From Telmatactis stephensoni (lineage: Eukaryota; Cnidaria; Anthozoa; Actiniaria; Isophelliidae): DNA of 64,000 nt. The notes under the pieces were generated by a model. It saw only the letters and a list, made by a program, of their open reading frames with translations, was not told the origin of the DNA and made no database searches. The translations under genes and the position numbers were made by a program. Positions within the stretch are counted from its first letter, which is position 1. Each line of letters opens with the position of its first letter. Location: contig JALIZF010001829.1 in assembly GCA_029948255.1 (NCBI GenBank), positions 635,001 to 699,000 of the forward strand. The letters run 5' to 3'. This document shows positions 27,455 to 38,149 of this stretch, one piece after another.

Positions 27455-28962
27455 GTTGATCAAGTACGTGTGTCGATTGCGTTCGGTTCATGAGAACTAG
27501 TTTGACATTTGACTCGGGCCTAGGACGGTCTAAGAAACAAGCTGAAAGTGTTGCCAAAAAAATGTCAAACCTTAAATTCTGAGAAATTGTGATCCATGTT
27601 TGGCTGGGTGTCCAGACTTTTTTCTAAGTCCTTTGAAAACCCTGCAGAATTTCTCAACCAAGCTAAAAGCCAGAGCACTTTACGTTTGACTGTGAAAACT
27701 GTTTTTACAGACAACATCCACGGCTCAAAGCACTGTGGTATTCGTTCCACACTCATACGATAACTACTCTAACAGCTATAGTTATATGAGTGAACAGTGA
27801 AAAACGCTGCTTAGACTGAATGGAAAGGCAACCAGTAAATCAGTATGTAACGAAGTTCCACTTCCTATTTCGATTTCTTTCCGTTTTTAATGTACTAGAC
27901 AAGTCTAAAATGCGGCACTCTCATTAGATTTCGAGAAAAGCGATCAATTTAGCATTCTACGTAATTACAAGGTCGTTATCGCAGGGTTTTGGCTTTTCGA
28001 ACGTGAGCCCATCGAGGGTCTAATCTGACTGTTTCATTGATTGCTCTGAAGACAAACATTTCCTCTGTATTATCCTACAATATAATTAGTTTAAAGATCG
28101 AGGTGGATTTTGTAAATGATAATATTTGTTCAAAACCACCTACCGTTTGATAATCACCTGCGGGTTCTGCCCTTCTAGAGAAGTGTGACTACAACAACCG
28201 TTATTCTCTAATATTTTCAGTCTTCAAAGTCCATTACCTTTTAGAGTTAAAAAGATTACGATCCATAAAGATCGAGAATAGTGAATTTGTGAATGAGAAC
28301 GACCTGTTGTTTTAGTTTATTTGACAAGCAAAACGATCGTAATTCGTTTATACGAGAAGTTGTTTTGATAACCATTATGAACCAAACCTGCCATTTGGAT
28401 CAACTTTATAAACATAGAACAAGTACCCAAATGACGTAGGGAGGTAGGGTCGGGGAATACTGTCATGCTTTTCTTCTTCTCTCGTCTAAAGCTAAAATTA
28501 GCGAAACAAACAAAAAATTGTGACGTAGTATTGCTAATATAAGTGACGTCGTAGAAGGGAGAGGGACGTTGTGAGAAAAAATTTAACGCGTCTAAAAGTG
28601 AGCACTGAGTATCTGTAGCCAGCGGTCGACTTTAATTTTTTCTTTCGAGTTTCGGTTTCTTACGAGAATTCGGGTTCCAGACCCATTGTCAGGTAAAAAC
28701 TATGTTACAAAGTGCTCAGATCCAAACATGTGCAGCAACAAAACAACAACAATGACTACGTAAAATGATAACTTAACGGTTACAATGCACCACCTAAAAC
28801 AAAATAAAAAGCGCGCGCTTATATTGATAGTGAGTGCGTATATTGATAGTGCGTGCATATATTGATAGTGCGTGCGTATATTGATAGTGCGCGCAAAACA
28901 GCTTGAGAGTCAACTAAGCACTGATTTTAGATATTAGAGACGTGTAATTCCGATTTAGAGAT
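27455..28962. other. GH10 5' flank and intergenic DNA
   Basis: Upstream of the GH10 start codon, so the promoter should be here, but no core promoter motif is convincing. A GTGCCGTG-family fragment lies at about 27745-27775, and four 19-bp tandem units (TATATTGATAGTGCGTGCG type) at 28820-28895. Confidence 0.4.
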
Positions 28963-29039
28963 CACAGGAAATTTTTTAAGATTCCCAACATGGGATTAAA
29001 TTGGTAAAATATTGTGTTTTCCTTGGGTAATCATTGTGA

Positions 29040-29700
29040 AAAACACAATATTGGGAAAGTGTTACCAAAACCAAGTTTGGGATTTATTGATCCCATACAA
29101 TCTCCAATGTTGGGAAATTTTGGTCCCAATCTACTCCCAAAATGGGAATTTTTTGTTCTTTTATCCCCAATATGGGGATATTTTGATCCCAATATTTTCC
29201 CAGAAGTTTGAACATTTTGGGCAATGTTATTCCCAGTGGAGGGATATTTTGATCCCATATTTAACACAAAATTGGGATTTTTGTTCCCATTTTACCCCCA
29301 GTATGGGGATATTATGATCCCACACCTAACCCAAACTTGGGATTTTTGTTCCCATTTTACCCCCAATATGGGGATATTATGATCCCACACCTAACCCAAA
29401 CTTGGGATTTTTATTCTTATTTTACCCCCAATATGGGGATATTATGATCCCACACCTAACCCAAACTTGGGATTTTTGTTCCCATTTTACCCCCAATATG
29501 GGGATATTATGATCCCACACCTAACCCAAACTTGGGATTTTGTTCCCATTTTACTCCCAAATATGGGGATATTATGATCCTACACCTAACCCAAACTTGG
29601 GATTTTGTTCCCATTTTACTCCCAAATATGGGGATATTATGATCCCACACTTAACCCAAAATTCTGGCTTTTGTTCCAATCTACCCCCAATGTAGGGATA
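29040..29700 (+). repeat. Minisatellite, about 65-bp unit
   Basis: Five to six good units (GGGGATATTATGATCCCACA then CTAACCCAAACTTGGGATTT), preceded by more diverged ones. Open frames in it come from the repeat. Confidence 0.92.
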
Positions 29701-31119
29701 TTTTTATACTATATTTATTTAACCCCAAGTTGAAACATTTTGATAGGATTTCATTGAGATCCATAGCTTTATTTAGAATAATTTTTACAAACAATTAACA
29801 ACTTGTCAACTATATATTTCAACTACTGTTTTTAAATTGTTTAAGTTTTCTTGCCCAAACTGCAACTCAGTTCTGCATGCAATAATTTTATTGGGTGTAT
29901 ATATAGAAAATTGGCAGGATTTTGTCAATAATAGTAATAATATATAACTTTTAAATTGAATTATTAAGCTGCAAGTCCTGATCCTGATTCTGATTTATTA
30001 CTCTGTGAAGCTAATTGCATGTGACAGAGGGGAGGACGATGGCCTAAACCACAATTGCTTGCAAACCCTCCAAAAAATGACAAATATAAGCTTACTAAAA
30101 AAAACAATATATGTATTATATTGCATCTCTGAGTAAGTTCTTATCTGTAATGAAGTGATCTCTGGCATTTTCCTTCTTTAGCCTTTTACAGCTAATATTG
30201 CATTCTTTGAGCCCATATATCTTGTGCTAAGCAAAAATGACTTCTGGGGCAGCTTGTGGTCTTTTCAAGGCAGCTTCTGATTTGAAAGAAACAATATAAC
30301 TTATATATATAAGCTTAATTGATGTCTGACCTGAATTGAATATGAAATTTGGTTTGATGAGGTTTGAAGCTACAATAAAATGGAATAATAAGATGTTTGG
30401 ACAGCTTAATTACCTTTAATAATCACACCCAACTGTATGTGTCACTGTCAAGCCATATAATTTGTGGTTCACTGAGAAAAGTGATTTCATATTTTGTTCA
30501 AGTGAAGATTTTCTTAAATATTTACATTTTTCCTGAAAGAAAAATTTAAAGAGGAAACCATAACTCATAATTCCAATAATCAAGTACTAATTAAAACAAG
30601 ATATAAGCTTAACTTAGCTTGAACATTAGTCTTTAAAATGCCCAAACAGTCAAGTGATATAGCGCTCACAAACAGCAGAAAGACCAGAAACAAAATGAAA
30701 CTCAGATAGAATTGGCAAAATCACCTGTATTATTTAAAAATCCTTTTAAAAATCCTAGCTTACTTTCATTTTCAAGTGATTTTCAAACATTTCTCTCATA
30801 AAGTGAAGAAAGAAGTGTTGATTTAGCAGCCTTTGTTTGCTCTGCAAGTGAACTGTGTGCAAACTCGCCAAACTCAACTTTTCCCGCCAAAACCTAGTAA
30901 AACGCGAGACTGCTGACCAAAATGAACAGGGCTCACCCACAGGAAGCCCACAAGACCAATAGGACCATTCTTGATCTATATTATATACAGTCAGCAAATA
31001 TCAACAGGTTTTGTCACAAAAATGGTTTATGAGAAAAAGCAGGTTGGGTGAAAGTATTTTTTATGTGTGTCAATCAAACAACAACTAATTTCAACTGTCA
31101 AGATTTCTGGCAGCCTTTT

Positions 31120-32400
31120 CATTTCCCAAGTTAAGGATTCAATTGGGAACACATTCCCATTTATTTCCCTTGTTTGGGAGTATGTTGTGAACAGTTTCCC
31201 ATTCTATTCCATTGAGTAGGAGTCAATTGGGAAAATGTTCCCATCCATTTCTCAAGTTAAGGATTCAATTGGGAACACATTCCCATTTATTTCCCTTGTT
31301 TGGGATTATGTTGTGAGCAGTTTCCCATTCTTTTCCATTCGGTAGGAGTCAATTGGGAAAATGTTCCCATCCATTTCCCAAGTTAAGGATTCAATTGGGA
31401 ACACTTTCCCATTTATTTCCCTTGTTTGGGAGTATGTTGTGAACAGTTTCCCATTCTATTCCATTGGGTAGAAGTCAATTGGGAAAATGTTCCCATTCAT
31501 TTCCCAAGTTAAGGATTCAATTGGGAACACATTCCCATTTATTTCCCTTGTTTGGGATTATGTTGTGAGCAGTTTCCCATTCTTTTCCATTCGGTAGGAG
31601 TCAATTGGGAAAATGTTCCCATCCATTTCCCAAGTTAAGGATTCAATTGGGAACACTTTCCCATTTATTTCCCTTGTTTGGGAGTATGTTGTGAACAGTT
31701 TCCCATTCTATTCCATTGGGTAGAAGTCAATTGGGAAAATGTTCCCATCCATTTCTCAAGTTAAGGATTCAATTGGGAACACATTCCCATTTATTTCCCT
31801 TGTTTGGGATTATGTTGTGAACAGTTTCCCATTCTTTTCCATTGGGTAGGAGTCAATTGGGAAAATGTTCCCATCCATTTTCCAAGTTAAGGATTCAATT
31901 GGGAACACATTCCCATTTATTTCCCTTGTTTGGGAGTATGTTGTGAACAGTTTCCCATTCTTTTCCACTGGATAGGATTCAATTGGGAAAATGTTCCCCA
32001 TCCATTTCCCAAGTTAAGGATTCAATTGGGAACGCATTCCCATTTATTTCCCTTGTTTGGGAGTATGTTGTGAACAGTTTCCCATTCTTTTCCATTGCGT
32101 AGGAGTCAATTGGGAAAATGTTCCCATCCATTTCCCAAGTTAAGGATTCAATTGGGAACACATTCCCATTTATTTCCCTTGTTTGGGAGTATGTTGTGAA
32201 CAGTTTCACATTGTTTTCCACTGGATAGGAATCAATTGGGAAAATGTTCCCATTCATTTCCCAAGTTAAGGATTCAATTGGGAACACATTCCCTTTCATT
32301 TCCCAAGTTAAGGATTCAATTGGGAACACATTCCCATTTGTTTCCCTTGTTTGGGATTATGTTATGAACAGTTTCCCATTCTTTTCCCAGCTCTGGGATT
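31120..32400 (-). repeat. Minisatellite, 126-bp unit
   Basis: About ten units containing AAGGATTCAATTGGGAACAC and GGAGTCAATTGGGAAAATGT. Because 126 is divisible by three, frames stay open over several units, giving repetitive ORFs that are probably not genes. Confidence 0.93.
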
Positions 32401-33040
32401 CAGCTGGATAAATATTCCCATTAATTGCACAAAAAAGGGAATTGATTATAAAAAAAACACTCTCAGTCACTTTCCAAGATTGAGATTTTATTGGGTTTGT
32501 TTCAGAAGGACGTTAAAAATTTCAAAAAATTCCCCTTCGGTTCCCAATAATGGGTTCATGATTTCCCATTTTTTCTCCAAGATTGTGAAATTTTCCAACA
32601 TTTTCCCAATGTCAAAAACCATATTTTTTCCTGTGGATATGACGCTTTTAATATGTGCATTTTTGTACATTAGAAATAGATTGTATGGGAAATGACGTTC
32701 TTATTGCCAAATTGCGAAAATGCACATTAAGTAGTTTAATTAGTTCAAAAAGAAAAAGAAAAAAAACGGAATTAATTTATGGCCATGGTTACCACAAAAC
32801 AAGTATTAAATGAAACCATGGCCGACTTTGGAACAAAAGCTGCCACGTCCTAATAAAGATGTTTAACCCAAAGAAAAAACAGGTACAGGAATGTTATTAG
32901 CTTTGGCTTTTTTGAGCGTAGCCATCTGAGGTTTTCTTCTTTCCACTATTTCACTAGGCAAATCTGTAAACATATGCTATAATTGGTGCCTTTCAGATTT
33001 TTCTCCAAATAAAGGATATCTTCGCAGTCCTTGTATCTCA

Positions 33041-33584
33041 TAGTCTCCCTCGCAGCCTTGTTTAGCCTCGTCACGCAATGCTCCCTCGGAAAAACAAGGC
33101 TGCTTCAACAGGCGCAACATTCCATTCCAATTGTATTGTTGTCCAATCAGAAGATACATCAGCAAACTGTCCATTTCCCGTGTTCCGGAAATAAGTTTTA
33201 TATCTGTCAATACCACAAAGAGAGTAAACATTGCACTACCAAAAATAAGTTTCAAATTTTTCAATACGAAAAGATATATACAGATGGAAGATCAGTAAAA
33301 CTTTCTTCTTTGTATATTTCTCAAATAATACCAGATACTTCGAATGCAACGAAGTGAAGTGTTTGTAAACTAGCTGTTGTTTTGGGATCCGAGGTTAATC
33401 CAATTATTCTCCAAGTCAACAGAACACTATATGTAGACCTTTTGGCGCGAATGACTCCTTGATTTTGAGAGTCAAGCTCTGATTGGTTAACGACTTGGAA
33501 TGGAATGTTGCGCCTGTTGAAGCAGCCTTGTTTTTCCGAGGGAGCATTGCGTGACGAGGCTAAACAAGGCTGCGAGGGAGACTA
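33041..33584. mobile_element. Mutator-like MITE, 544 bp, 9-bp target duplication
   Basis: Long inverted ends of about 95 bp starting TAGTCTCCCTCGCAGCCTTG, sharing GCATTGCGTGACGAGGCTAA-type sequence. Exact 9-bp duplication TGTATCTCA at 33032-33040 and 33585-33593. Long terminal inverted repeats plus a 9-bp duplication are the hallmark of MULEs. Inserted into the LINE relic. Confidence 0.88.
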
Positions 33585-33891
33585 TGTATCTCAGGAAGCG
33601 TGCTATTATATAGGCCTTGGTCTCGATTTGTCCCTACTTGGGTTTCGATGAATCCTTTGGATTTCTACTGAGTCATAGCTCTCCTATCCCAATTCTTCTT
33701 CCAGAAACTTTCTTAATTTTTGCTCTGTATTTTCGCCGGGGTCTTCCTTGATATTCTACATCTACAGCTTTAATCCATAAAGGTTTTCCATTACATGGAT
33801 GTGGTCAGACTGTCTATAGCTCACAGCTTGAAAAAAATATGGAAATAAATAATTATAATAATAAATTAATAGGTGTTATTCTTGAATTAGA

Positions 33892-34465
33892 TTAAATTGA
33901 ATTTCGAATATTTCGAATATTTCGAAATATAATGTTTTCCCTCCTTGAATATGCCTCTAGATATAAGTCCTTGGACTTTAACTTATCAATTTCTTCTTCG
34001 TATTTTTGGATTTTAATTTCCATTTCTTGTTGTTTTCCTGATATCGCCTTTATGGAGTCATTTGCTTTTTCAAGAGCGGCTTTTGTGTCATTAAGCTCTT
34101 GTTCCATGAAGTTTGCATTTTCTTTCAAATCATCAATCTGCCTGGCCGCGTATACTTGGAACTCTTCTAAAGCAGATGTTCGTTCTTCTAATTTAAAGAG
34201 GGTGGTTTCAATCTTTTTTACCGACTCGGCAATTAGATCTAACTTTGCTACTTTCGACAGCCGGGATTTCTTCCAACTTGGTGTTCAGGCCTTCGGCCAT
34301 GTTGAATGCTGTCATTATTTCATCCTGTTCTTCTATAACTTCTTCTTCGGCGTTTTTCGACTTCTTTTGTTCCGGGGACGAAGAAAAGCTTGTCTCTGAT
34401 GATGTTGATGATGTAGTTGATCTAGATTTTCTTTTGGACAATTTATTTGGTAATAGAAGGGCCAT
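33892..34465 (-). pseudogene. LINE ORF1-like coiled-coil protein, frameshifted
   Basis: From ATG at 34465: a Ser/Thr-rich basic start, an acidic stretch, then a break near 34250, where the second frame continues through a long heptad coiled coil (KLEERTSALEEF, NDTKAALEKANDSI, EEEIDKLKSKD) to LEAYSRRENIIFRNI. That last motif is the usual junction to the RRM of LINE ORF1 proteins (L1/CR1/L2 type). It stops shortly after, so RRM, endonuclease and reverse transcriptase are absent. Confidence 0.7.
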
Positions 34466-34833
34466 TCACTTAAATCTTCGAAGAGCACATTCACCCACGT
34501 CTTCACTCCTCCATTACTTGGCCCAGTCCATGGCCATGGTTATCACAAAACAAGTATTAAATAAAACCATGGCCGACTTTGGAACAAAAGCTGCCACGTC
34601 CTAATAAAGATGTTTAACCCAAAGAAACTCTCGTTATAGTGGACACCCTCAGGACCGGAATTTGTTGTCCGTAATAGCAATTAGAGTCTGCAATAGCGAG
34701 CTGTGATAAAAATGACCCAATTTTTTATTGGTTAGGTTTCACATAGTACAACCTATACTGCTATACCGTTGCACAGTTTTTGAGTTGCTCACAGTGATAT
34801 CATGTGATCTGCTCTGATCAAGTTGCAGGTATG

Positions 34834-35070
34834 TGGCATGATTGACCGGGTGGTGAGAGCACTGACCGGCTTTTCACCGCTGTGGTCCGGGTTCCACTCC
34901 CGGCTCGGACATATATAAACTGAGTTTGTTTGATATGTTGTTCTCTACCATGCCACGAGGGTTTTTTCTCCGGGTTCTCCGGTTTTTCCTCACTCAGCAA
35001 AAATCAACATGTGAGTTGAGTGATGTATGTAAAATATTTCATGTAGAGGTAGTGAGTGTGAGCGCCAGCA
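34834..35070 (+). mobile_element. tRNA-derived SINE (family of 57428/58885)
   Basis: Head ACCGGGTGGTGAGAGCACTG, CACCGCTGTGGTCCGGGTTC, then CTGAGTTTGTTTG, the central GAGGGTTTTTTCTCCGGGTT and CGGTTTTTCCTCACTCAGC, then CAACATGTGAGTTGAGTGAT. The 3' end GGACACTTAAATAAACAG seen in other copies is missing. Confidence 0.8.
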
Positions 35071-36030
35071 GAAGAATTGCCACTTCACTTCTGCCTTTAG
35101 ACTCTTATATCTATTCTTGGCAAAATTTCATAAGAATTTTAACCTCGGGCGCTAGCACCAAATGCTCGCCAACTATAGGTTTAACGTCAAGCCTGGAAGT
35201 GCGAGTTTTTGATTGAGCTTGCCGCCCAACCCAAAAAGTCGTCGAACCGATTTTTTTTTCTGATTATTTCGACATAAACGTAGATAAAAACTAACTATTC
35301 TTTACATTAAAAATTGTTTTCCAGTTTGGACTTTTTGATTGCCGATCGACACAAGCAAAAACAGCGTGCGCACGCCCGCGCCCCAGTGTTGTTGCACCCC
35401 CTGCAAGGTGACGGAAAAAACATTTGATTTGTCTATTTATATGGAAGGGTACTTTTCTCTTAAAAATAGCCTATGTAGATAAAATGGTGAGGTTTTTCAA
35501 CATTGTCTTCACTGAATTGAGAGTTGCATGGGCCCCTTAAATGATCAGTAAATATGCGTTCCTTGGCGCCACCCCCCCCCCCCTTCCCAAAAAAAAGCAA
35601 CAACAACATACACACGCACAAATAGAAATGAAATCAACAATTAATAATTCTATAACTCAATCTTACATATTTGTGTTAACTTTTTAATTGAGTTGAATTA
35701 AGTTAATCAATACACACACACAAAATATACGTTGTGTATTATGGGTATATATTTTTAATCCCCAAATAAGGGGTTTAATCTTTGCAAAATTGGCAGAAAT
35801 CTTGTTAGACAATTGTCTATTGTGTTTGCTAGGTTTACAAGTTTCGTTACAATTGGCATAATGCACCCAATATATATTTAGTGGGCTCAAAGGTTTTGAA
35901 AAACAGCTGTAATATACATTCACTTAGTGCATAAATACGGTGCTATCAATACATTAATTAAAACAATTACAAGAAATAATTATTCAGGCCGGTGTACAAA
36001 GATCAATATTATATGTTGTGGAAACAGTGT
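35071..36030. other. Intergenic, no gene seen
   Basis: AT-rich with a poly-C run at 35571-35584. No recognisable coding or mobile sequence. Confidence 0.4.
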
Positions 36031-36192
36031 TTTTTTCTTTCTTTCTTTCTTTCTTTCTTTCCTTCTTTCTTTCTTTCTTTCCTTCTTTCCTTCTTTCTTT
36101 CCTTCTTTCCTTCTTTCCTTCTTTCTTTCTTTCTTTCTTCCTTCTTTCCTTCCTTCCTTCCTTTCTTTCTATTTTCCTTTCTTTCTTTTTCA
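36031..36192 (+). repeat. (CTTT)n/(CCTT)n microsatellite
   Basis: About 160 bp of pyrimidine tetramers; the Lys/Glu-rich and Ser/Phe-rich frames here are artefacts. Confidence 0.97.
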
Positions 36193-36450
36193 AATAAGGT
36201 CATATAATAGCTCGTAAGGTTTCCTCGACTTCTTTTGTACAGAGGATGAAACCAATGAAGCCAAAAGCTACATGTACTAGTGCGCGACATTGGTAGTTGT
36301 GACCTAATCCAGCCCTATCAACTATAACTCTCTCTGAAACACTCATGGCAGACGCTATGTTATTTAAACATCAAAGAAAACAGTCTTATTTAGGTGTTTT
36401 GCATCGCTTTACCTATAGATATCAGACTGTCAGTTTCAGTCCGCAATCCC

Positions 36451-36992
36451 ACAGTCCATGGCATTCTCAGTAGCCATGCCTCTATACAGTTCCTGGCATT
36501 ATCAGTCAGTTCATGGTATTCTCAGTTATACCTTTACACAGTCCATGGCATTCTCAGTAGCCATGCCTCTATACAGTTCCTGGCATTATCAGTCAGTTCA
36601 TGGTATTCTCAGTTATACCTTTACACAGTTCATGGCATTCTCAGTAGCCATGCCTCTATACAGTTCCTGGCATTATCAGTCAGTTCATGGTATTCTCAGT
36701 TATACCTTTACACAGTTCATGGCATTCTCAGTAGTCATGCCTCTATACAGTTCCTGGCATTATCAGTCAGTTCATGGTATTCTCAGTTATACCTTTACAC
36801 AGTTCATGGCATTCTCAGTAGCCATGCCTCTATACAGTTCCTGGCATTATCAGTCAGTTCATGGTATTCTCAGTTATGCCTTTACACAGTTCATGGCATT
36901 CTCAGTAGCCATGCCTCTATACAGTTCCTGGCATTATCAGTCAGTTCATGGTATTCTCAGTTATACCTTTACACAGTTCATGGCATTCTCAG
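36451..36992 (+). repeat. 87-bp satellite, about 6 copies, abutting the GPCR gene 3' end
   Basis: Near-identical units (CATGGCATTCTCAGTAGCCA, TGCCTCTATACAGTTCCTGG, CATTATCAGTCAGTTCATGG). The unit is 29 codons, so frames run open for about 200 codons on the plus strand. The array stops within 10 bp of the receptor stop codon and is probably in its 3' UTR on the antisense strand. Confidence 0.95.
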
Positions 36993-36997
36993 TTTGT

Positions 36998-38149
36998 TCA
37001 GTGGGAGCTGAGATCGATGGTTCGATTGGCCGTGGCTGAAATCATATTCAGTAAAGCTATGGACTTTTTGAAGGAGAGGTGCAGTTCTTTTTTGAATCGT
37101 TCAACAAATAGCAGGTAGATCCATGGGTTGATAGCCGCGTTAGACGTTGAGATGAAATATGCTATGAACCAGTAGCTTTTGAATGAACAGGTACCAGTAA
37201 AATCCCAGCCCCAGGAAAAGGTCAAAAGGAAAACGGCAATGTTCATTGGGCCCCAGCAGAGAGCAAACCCGACGACGACAGCAGCTGACAGTTTGAAGAT
37301 TGTCCACATTTTAACGATTCGGCGACGCTGAGCATTTATTGACAACGAAGTCTTCATCCTCAAGTAAGAGTTCCACATGACAATAAACATGTAGGTATAC
37401 ATGCATGCCATCATGAAGAATGGGATGACAACAAAAAGTATGTAGGCAGACACAGCGTAGGCATTATGCACTTTGTAATCCTCAAAATGGATTTCACAAT
37501 CAATCCTGTTGCCACCGTATTCGGTTATTCTAAAAGAATGAAAGTAGATGGCACAGAATCCCATGGATATCACCCACGTCATGAAGCACATAAAGTAGTG
37601 GACCTTAGCTTTCTTGACAAGTGAATTATTGGGATGGACTACCGCCAGAAATCGTTCCAAGGTGATGCAGCAGAGAGTCAAGGTGGAGACAATAGGTGAT
37701 ATATCTGTGACAAAGTTACAAATTTTACAGAGCACATTCCCTAAAGTCCCTCTAAGTTGCCACAGTCCTTCGGTTTGCGATATAATCTCGTAGAGTGTTT
37801 TTGGAGCAATGAGAAATGGTACAGAGAGATCCGAAAAAGCCATGTTTAAAATGAAAATGTCCATGCCTAGTCGAGGGCGTTTGGTTCTTATAACCTGTAC
37901 TACGACAAAGATGTTACCAAACCCGGACAAAATCAAGATGGCCAAGTAACCTATGACTTTAGCAATCATAACTGCCTGGGATTCATCCAACAAGTAACAG
38001 CTTTGTGGTGAATCAGTAGACGAGTTAGTTGCATTTGTCAACGGCATCTTTTTAGAGCTCAAAAGGAATTTGGATTTGGTCGATAACTGTGCAGTGAACA
38101 GGCAAGTAAACACTTCGCGGTTTTTATACGTTAAGAGAAAACATTCCAC
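36998..38149 (-). CDS. Class A (rhodopsin-like) G protein-coupled receptor, neuropeptide-receptor-like, intronless
   Basis: A single open frame of 383 codons with seven hydrophobic segments. Diagnostic class A marks: GFGN in TM1; LNMAFSD in TM2 with the conserved Asp; a TM3 start carrying the Cys for the extracellular disulfide (LCKICNF); ERFLAVVHP in place of DRY at the end of TM3; ALCWGP in TM6 (CWxP); NAAINPWIYLLF in TM7 (NPxxY). The second Met (residue 35, ATG at 38045-38047) is the more likely start, because the preceding 34 residues look like 5' UTR and an N-glycosylated tail (NATNSS) follows it. Pattern and length suit peptide receptors of the NPY/tachykinin/RYamide type, but the ligand cannot be read from sequence. 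The stop lies beside the 87-bp satellite. The plasma membrane location is inferred from topology. Confidence 0.92.
   Translation of the reverse strand: MECFLLTYKNREVFTCLFTAQLSTKSKFLLSSKKMPLTNATNSSTDSPQSCYLLDESQAVMIAKVIGYLAILILSGFGNIFVVVQVIRTKRPRLGMDIFILNMAFSDLSVPFLIAPKTLYEIISQTEGLWQLRGTLGNVLCKICNFVTDISPIVSTLTLCCITLERFLAVVHPNNSLVKKAKVHYFMCFMTWVISMGFCAIYFHSFRITEYGGNRIDCEIHFEDYKVHNAYAVSAYILFVVIPFFMMACMYTYMFIVMWNSYLRMKTSLSINAQRRRIVKMWTIFKLSAAVVVGFALCWGPMNIAVFLLTFSWGWDFTGTCSFKSYWFIAYFISTSNAAINPWIYLLFVERFKKELHLSFKKSIALLNMISATANRTIDLSSH

Larger units (their letters stand above)
28963..32635. mobile_element. Candidate 3.7-kb non-autonomous DNA transposon with two minisatellite arms
   Basis: Starts CACAGGAAATTTTTTAAG and ends in the inverted form (...TTTTTTCCTGTG). 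GAT flanks both edges (28960-28962, 32636-32638), a possible 3-bp duplication. Inside are a roughly 65-bp array (29040-29700) and a 126-bp array (31120-32340), both built on TGGGAA/TTCCCA, with degenerate copies out to the right end. Short ends, a 3-bp duplication and subterminal repeats recall CACTA/EnSpm elements. No transposase seen. Confidence 0.45.
32780..34622 (-). mobile_element. Non-LTR retrotransposon relic bounded by about 95-bp direct repeats
   Basis: The segments 32780-32875 and 34527-34622 are about 95% identical direct repeats (GGCCGACTTTGGAACAAAAG, CTGCCACGTCCTAATAAAGA). Between them, on the minus strand, are a broken ORF1 and a 544-bp MITE. The repeats may be two copies of a 5' UTR unit or short terminal repeats. 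Confidence 0.6.

Noticed and set aside
29012..29317. 101-codon frame rich in Pro, Gln and Ile
   Set aside because: Lies in the 65-bp minisatellite.
31120..32400. CRISPR-like array
   Set aside because: Units are contiguous with no unique spacers, 126 bp long, in a eukaryotic context: a minisatellite.
32780..34622. An LTR retrotransposon with 95-bp LTRs
   Set aside because: No TG...CA ends, no primer-binding site, and the coding remnant is LINE ORF1-like, not gag-pol.
36009..36290. Lys/Glu-rich minus-strand frame
   Set aside because: Produced by the CTTT microsatellite.
36394..37039. Two overlapping plus-strand frames of 193 and 205 codons
   Set aside because: Created by an 87-bp tandem unit divisible by three; no gene context and the same unit is open in more than one frame.
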